Position numbers and translations under genes: made by a program. The notes under the pieces were generated by a model that saw only the letters and a program-made list of their open reading frames with translations, searched no databases and was not told the DNA's origin. Positions 40,168 through 44,387 of a DNA stretch of 44,387 nucleotides are shown here, in pieces. Source of the stretch: Akkermansiaceae bacterium (GTDB taxonomy: Bacteria; Verrucomicrobiota; Verrucomicrobiia; Verrucomicrobiales; Akkermansiaceae); NCBI GenBank assembly GCA_029866215.1, contig JARWZU010000076.1, positions 1 to 44,387 on the forward strand, read 5' to 3'. Position 1 is the stretch's first letter, and each line of letters begins with the position of its first letter.

Positions 40168-43100
40168 CTAAACGGCCCTCGACATTTCAAAGAGTTCAGC
40201 AGGCGCATCGAATTCCAAGCGCCAGACCATCGATATCGGGCGATTGCCATCGTATGAAATCAATTCAGCCGCAGGCCCAAGAAAGATAAATGGAGATGTC
40301 TCTTTATCCTCACGCTTCTCAAGTCGGGCGAAGAACAGAATCTTGTATCCTCGGGTTGAAAAATTGATGTAATTCTGGCCCGTCTTACTGTTTTGGGTTG
40401 TTCCAGCCTGACTCTCCCAGTGCAAGACGTCGCGACTGATTAAATAATCCTTGTAGCGTGTTGTTGGCGCGAAATCGCGATCCTCTTTACGGAATGTAAC
40501 GAGGTGAATGTAGATCCTTTGATCCTTCACCGGAATAACGCCAACTCCGGCAGCTCCAGATCTTTCAAGGGTTGCTAAGCCAAAAGCAGCTTTGATCTCC
40601 GCCGTCCCATAAGCAGCGTGCAGCCTCAATGGCCCCGCGATCTTCTTCGTGGGATAACGATGCAGGCTTTTCCGCCATTGTATCACCTCAATCATGTCTT
40701 CCACACTCTTCTTGTTCCGTAGCCATTTTTCAAATGACGCGCGATAACTATCAACGCCAACTACCTCGCCCTTTTGCCCCCAAATCAGATAGTGCAGGGC
40801 CGATGCCTGCTCCGAGGTGAATCCGTAGAATGAAGGTTCTTCAGCAACTCGTGATGCAGACAAAGTCGACATTCTATCCAGCATCTCCGGATCAGTCCGT
40901 AAACAAATTCGTTTCAAGCTCGATCGGGCAGCTTTTAGATCTGGGTCAGGAACTGCTGACGTTCCCGCTGCTTGCGCCTTCCATTCCGACCATGTTCGAT
41001 TGTTCAATACCTCAATCGGAGAAAGCCCGGTCGATTCGATAAAATTCCCAAAGTTGAGCGGCAATTTTGTCTCCGCCTCGAAAGTCCGAATCACTTCAGG
41101 GATGAAGGCATTCAAATTCCCCAAGCTATCCGCGATGTTTTTCAGGATAAACTCGCGGGCTACCCGCTCCAACTGGATGCTGCAGCCCGGTGGCAAATTG
41201 GGGAAATCACGCTCGATCTCACGATCAATCCGTCGACGGGTTGAGCGTAGAAGCGCCCCGAATTTCTGATCAAGCCGATACTTGCGATGGGACTGACCAA
41301 CAAAATCGAGCACCGTCAGGCAGTCCTTCTCCGGTGCATGCCGTAGCCCGCGCCCGAGCTGCTGTAAGAAAACAGTGAGGCTCTCGGTCGGTCGTAGGAA
41401 CATTACCAGATTGATCTCAGGAATATCGATGCCTTCACTGAAGACATCGACGACGAAAAGAAATGTAATGCTCCCTTTGCGGAAGTCCGCCACACGCTGA
41501 TCCCGTGTTTGTCTATCGGTTTCACCCAATACCACCTCGGCCTTAAGTCCCTTTTCCCGGAACTTCCTGGCCATGTAGTTCGCGTGGTCCACTCCCGCAC
41601 AAAACCCCACGGCTTTGGTAGAGCTAATATCCGGCTGATAGCGAGCGAGACTTCCTAAAATCACATCGAGCCTTTGAAGCGCCCGCAAATCATCTCCCGT
41701 GTAAACTTGTGTCAGGGCATTTGCGTCGTATTTTCCATTGCTCCAAAATGCCTCTCCTGAGATATCGACCGGATCGGTCACACCAAAGTAGTGAAAAGGG
41801 CAAAGTAACTTTTCCTCGAGTGCTTCGGGCAAACGAATCTCTGCGGCATAGACATCATCGAAATCCGGCAAGATCGAACTGCCATCCATCCGTTCGGGCG
41901 TCGCCGTTAGCCCTAAGAGGACTTGCGGACGGAGATTCTCAAAAATGGCTCGATAACTTGATGCCCGCCCATGGTGAGCTTCATCGACGATCACGAAATC
42001 AAAATGCTCAGAGCCAAGCGTGCCCCATGGTTGACGAGTCCTCAAACTCTGAACCGAAGCGAAAACAGATTCCCATCGACTCGGCACAGCACCGTCTACC
42101 AAGAGTTCACCAAAGTTCGGATCACGCAATACGGTTCGGAAGCAGTCACGCGCCTGTTGGAGAATTTCTTTTCGGTGAACGACAAACAACAGTTTGGCGT
42201 CGCCTCCTTTCACTCGCTTAAATCTAGCAAAATCGAATGCCGCAATCACGGTTTTTCCTGTTCCTGTGGCCGCCACTACTAGATTGCGTGCAGATCCCGC
42301 TTCGCGAGCAGCTTCCAAGGCCTCAAGAATCCGCTGTTGGTAGGGGTGGGGCTTTATCTCAGCGAAGAAACGCGGCCCGGCGGTATCATCGCTACCTCGC
42401 CCGTATTCAAGAGCCTCCCGGAATCGCAGTGTTTGTGTTTCATTGTAGATCTCAAATTCGTCTTTCGCCCAATAGGTTTCAAATTCAGCGGCAAAACGCT
42501 CAAGCACATGCGGCATATCCTGTGCGGTCACCTTGACCGTCCATTCGACTCCGCTTGTCATCGCCGGGGCCGACATGTTTGCCGACCCGATATAAGCAGT
42601 GGAAAACCCGCTCTTCCGGACAAAATGGTAAGCTTTCGCGTGCAGACGAGTTCGTGCCGTATCATAGGAGACTTGGACCATGAAACCGGGTTGCCGTGCT
42701 AACCACTCGACGGCCTCTGCATCCGAGGCGCCCATGTATGAAGTCGTAATGATCCTAACCGGAACTTTGCGCCGCACCAGATCCTCGAATGCAGGAATCA
42801 GCAACCGAAGCCCAGACCACTTGATAAAAGAAACCAATATGTCGACACGATCCGCCGACATCATTTCAGCACGAATTTCATGTTCGAGTTGAGGATCGTC
42901 GCCCGCCCCCGTGAGCAAACTGCTCACTGACATCGGGGTGCTTGGAACTACCAAAGATTCAGTGTTGAGGTTACTCCTCATTTCTCGGAGTAGGGATTTC
43001 GGTCTCTCCAGCAAATGCTTTCGTTGCGTGTATCTCAACCCATCTTGTGCTGACAAAAGGTCAATCATACGATTAACCAAATTACGCCGATCCTCACTCT

Positions 43101-43284
43101 TTGTGATTCTCAACGCCTGCCGAACCACCTGACCAACGAATTGACTGTAAGCGTGCGGGGAAGCCTCATCGTCAATAACTACGAGGGTTGGAATTAAATC
43201 TGGATTTGAATCGATAAGTGCCTGTAGTTCTTCATCAAGCAGTTTTTCATAGAGCCCAGTAGGCATTCTAATTTTTTCGGGCAT
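40168..43284 (-). CDS. SauUSI-like type IV restriction protein (PLD-helicase-DUF3427)
   Basis: A 1038-residue protein with the order of SauUSI-type, modification-dependent restriction enzymes. An N-terminal ~100-residue helical part precedes a phospholipase D-type nuclease (VDILVSFIKWSGLRLL; HAK at 215-217 in RTRLHAKAYHF; GSANMS at 233-238). The SF2 helicase follows: Walker A ATGTGKT (339-345), DEAH (434-437), LGLTATPERMDG, FSEGIDIPEINLVMFLRP and QQLGRGLRH (641-649). The C-terminal ~350 residues match DUF3427, thought to read modified DNA. Such enzymes cut DNA carrying methylated cytosine and limit phage and foreign DNA. An HNH remnant lies just upstream on the same strand. The start is the ATG at 43284. 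Target specificity is not known. Confidence 0.8.
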   Translation of the reverse strand: MPEKIRMPTGLYEKLLDEELQALIDSNPDLIPTLVVIDDEASPHAYSQFVGQVVRQALRITKSEDRRNLVNRMIDLLSAQDGLRYTQRKHLLERPKSLLREMRSNLNTESLVVPSTPMSVSSLLTGAGDDPQLEHEIRAEMMSADRVDILVSFIKWSGLRLLIPAFEDLVRRKVPVRIITTSYMGASDAEAVEWLARQPGFMVQVSYDTARTRLHAKAYHFVRKSGFSTAYIGSANMSAPAMTSGVEWTVKVTAQDMPHVLERFAAEFETYWAKDEFEIYNETQTLRFREALEYGRGSDDTAGPRFFAEIKPHPYQQRILEALEAAREAGSARNLVVAATGTGKTVIAAFDFARFKRVKGGDAKLLFVVHRKEILQQARDCFRTVLRDPNFGELLVDGAVPSRWESVFASVQSLRTRQPWGTLGSEHFDFVIVDEAHHGRASSYRAIFENLRPQVLLGLTATPERMDGSSILPDFDDVYAAEIRLPEALEEKLLCPFHYFGVTDPVDISGEAFWSNGKYDANALTQVYTGDDLRALQRLDVILGSLARYQPDISSTKAVGFCAGVDHANYMARKFREKGLKAEVVLGETDRQTRDQRVADFRKGSITFLFVVDVFSEGIDIPEINLVMFLRPTESLTVFLQQLGRGLRHAPEKDCLTVLDFVGQSHRKYRLDQKFGALLRSTRRRIDREIERDFPNLPPGCSIQLERVAREFILKNIADSLGNLNAFIPEVIRTFEAETKLPLNFGNFIESTGLSPIEVLNNRTWSEWKAQAAGTSAVPDPDLKAARSSLKRICLRTDPEMLDRMSTLSASRVAEEPSFYGFTSEQASALHYLIWGQKGEVVGVDSYRASFEKWLRNKKSVEDMIEVIQWRKSLHRYPTKKIAGPLRLHAAYGTAEIKAAFGLATLERSGAAGVGVIPVKDQRIYIHLVTFRKEDRDFAPTTRYKDYLISRDVLHWESQAGTTQNSKTGQNYINFSTRGYKILFFARLEKREDKETSPFIFLGPAAELISYDGNRPISMVWRLEFDAPAELFEMSRAV

Positions 43285-43327
43285 ACTTTTTAGGTCAAAT
43301 AGCTAAACACACATCATCAGATAACTT

Positions 43328-43640
43328 TTATGCAATCAACTGCTCACACCGCCACTTCAGCCCCTCCGCATCGGGGTTGAAAGCTAAGTCTTGAGGGAGC
43401 AACAAGGATTGCCCAGATAGTTCGAGCAATTCTTTTTCCCCATTTGAACGCCGAGGATCGAGGATCTTTGAAACGTGCCAGTGGTGATCCGGGCAAGGAG
43501 CAATCAAATTCCGGTCCATTGCTCAGTGGTGGTTCTTGCAGAGGGCGAGACCGTTGGTGGGGTGGTTGTTGCGGCTTTCGGAAAAGGGAATCAAATGTGT
43601 GGCTGTATTCAAGTGCGTCATCTGCGATGAGAAGAGTGGA
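43328..43640 (-). pseudogene. HNH endonuclease pseudogene (stop codon inside HNH)
   Basis: Read 5' to 3' on the minus strand, the frame gives HLIPFSESRNNHPTNGLALC, KNHH, a TGA at 43525-43523 where the family has Trp, then AMDRNLIAPCPDHHWHVSKI and the rest to LKWRCEQLIA. This is the C-terminal HNH nuclease domain common beside restriction and defence genes (NGLALCKNHHWAFDxNLIxP pattern). The 5' part of the gene is missing or unrecognisable upstream of about 43640. The stop falls within the catalytic motif, so it is inactive unless read through. Confidence 0.7.
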
Positions 43641-43697
43641 TTGATGAATGACGATTGTTAATTTTGGATTTTTGAATGGGTAGAAGATGGAGAAAAA

Positions 43698-44387
43698 TCA
43701 GGGCGCGCCGAGTTCCTTTTCGATTTCCTCGATGGTGGGTAAGTTTCCTTTGAGATTCTTGGGGAGTTTGCGGGTGATTTGGTATTCGGAGACGCCGATG
43801 GCCTTGGTCATGCCGCGCAGGGCATATTCGGCGACGAGGCCTTTCTTGTCCTGGCAAAGGATGAGACCGATGCTGGGTTGGTCATCGGGATGGCGCTTCT
43901 GATCGTCGACCACGTTGAGGTAGAAATTCATTTTGGACGCGTGTTCCGGTTTGAATGCGCCGCGTTTCAAATCAATGACGACGAAGCAGCGGAGCTTCAG
44001 GTGATAGAAGAGTAGGTCCAGATAGAAATCGTCATCACCGAGTTCGAGGTGGACCTGACGACCAACGAAGGCGAAGCCGGTGCCGAGCTCGACGAGGAAT
44101 TTGCTCAGGTGCTCGATCAGTCCGAGCTCCAAGTCGCGTTCCCGCGCCCGGAGGCCGAGGGTGAGGAAGCCGAAATGGTAGGGATCCTTGACGATCTGTT
44201 GCGCGAGATCGGACTGCGGATCGGGCAGGGTGTGTTTGAAGTTGGTGATGGCCTTGCCGTGGCGCTTGTGGGCTGCGGATTTGATCTGGAGGGTGAGAAT
44301 GCTGCGCGACCAGCCGTTTTCGAGGGTCTTCACCGCATACCAGAGGCGGGTGGCGGGGTCCTTGACCTTCTGGATTAGGATGACGTT
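43698..44387 (-). CDS. DUF1016/PDDEXK nuclease family protein (5' end cut)
   Basis: The last 229 codons of a YhcG/DUF1016 family protein, running off the right edge. The frame is open to 44387, so the start at 44333 is internal. Characteristic PDDEXK-domain sequence: GTGFAFVGRQVHLELGDDDF, YLDLLFYHLKLRCFVVIDLK with the D...xDLK active site, FKPEHASKMNFYLNVVDDQK, PSIGLILCQDKKGLVAEYAL and GVSEYQITRKLPKNL. The N-terminal winged-helix half is outside the window. These proteins are common in defence islands, with an unproven nuclease role. Confidence 0.85.
   Translation of the reverse strand, partial: NVILIQKVKDPATRLWYAVKTLENGWSRSILTLQIKSAAHKRHGKAITNFKHTLPDPQSDLAQQIVKDPYHFGFLTLGLRARERDLELGLIEHLSKFLVELGTGFAFVGRQVHLELGDDDFYLDLLFYHLKLRCFVVIDLKRGAFKPEHASKMNFYLNVVDDQKRHPDDQPSIGLILCQDKKGLVAEYALRGMTKAIGVSEYQITRKLPKNLKGNLPTIEEIEKELGAP

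Overview
The window looks like part of a chromosome from the phylum Verrucomicrobiota, probably order Verrucomicrobiales (the Luteolibacter/Haloferula/Akkermansia side). The evidence is a PEP-CTERM exosortase substrate, a large TPR-plus-secretin protein of the Amuc_1098 type IV pilus type, a REP-associated Y1 transposase, moderate-to-high GC and start codons mostly without strong Shine-Dalgarno sequences. No rRNA, tRNA or CRISPR array was seen. The taxonomic call rests on family recognition, not on a search.

Left part (1-8.3 kb): a short ACTAAA repeat tract leads into a secreted PEP-CTERM protein with a clear intrinsic terminator. Then come a RAYT transposase, a pRiA4b ORF-3-like protein, a CvfB-like S1-domain protein, a small unknown protein, a HAD-IB phosphatase, an RppH-like Nudix hydrolase, and a divergent pair (RlmI-like methyltransferase and phosphoglucomutase/phosphomannomutase) whose start codons overlap on one CATG.

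Middle (8.3-35.2 kb): mostly housekeeping. It holds an acyltransferase-3 membrane protein, an alpha-glucan phosphorylase of the short family, a GlcD-like FAD oxidase, a long-form hibernation factor, an AsmA-like membrane-anchored protein beside the pilus secretin, ribF, a feoA-feoB-FeoB-associated operon, an SHD1-thioredoxin fusion, aroK-queG, an MFS transporter with a tiny membrane ORF behind it, ruvA, purN, an M29 aminopeptidase, pyrH-frr, pyruvate carboxylase, a decayed CE15-type esterase and citramalate synthase. Carbon storage, anaplerosis (pyc) and isoleucine precursor synthesis (cimA) are represented, but they are not one operon.

Right part (35.3-44.4 kb): an accessory, repeat-rich region that reads as a defence and toxin-antitoxin cluster. 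It carries HepT/MntA, a secretion-signal-less N-acetylmuramoyl-L-alanine amidase, a DUF104/MazF-PemK module bracketed by two diverged direct repeats, ParD/ParE plus a second truncated copy of parE, a SauUSI-like modification-dependent restriction protein (PLD nuclease-SF2 helicase-DUF3427), an HNH endonuclease killed by a stop codon, and a DUF1016/PDDEXK nuclease cut by the window edge. Between these lie a 17-unit heptamer array, an 18-unit 21-base array whose sequence changes along its length without losing register, and a 0.3-kb segment present twice. The 21-base array and the duplicated ParE segment are the least explained structures in the window.
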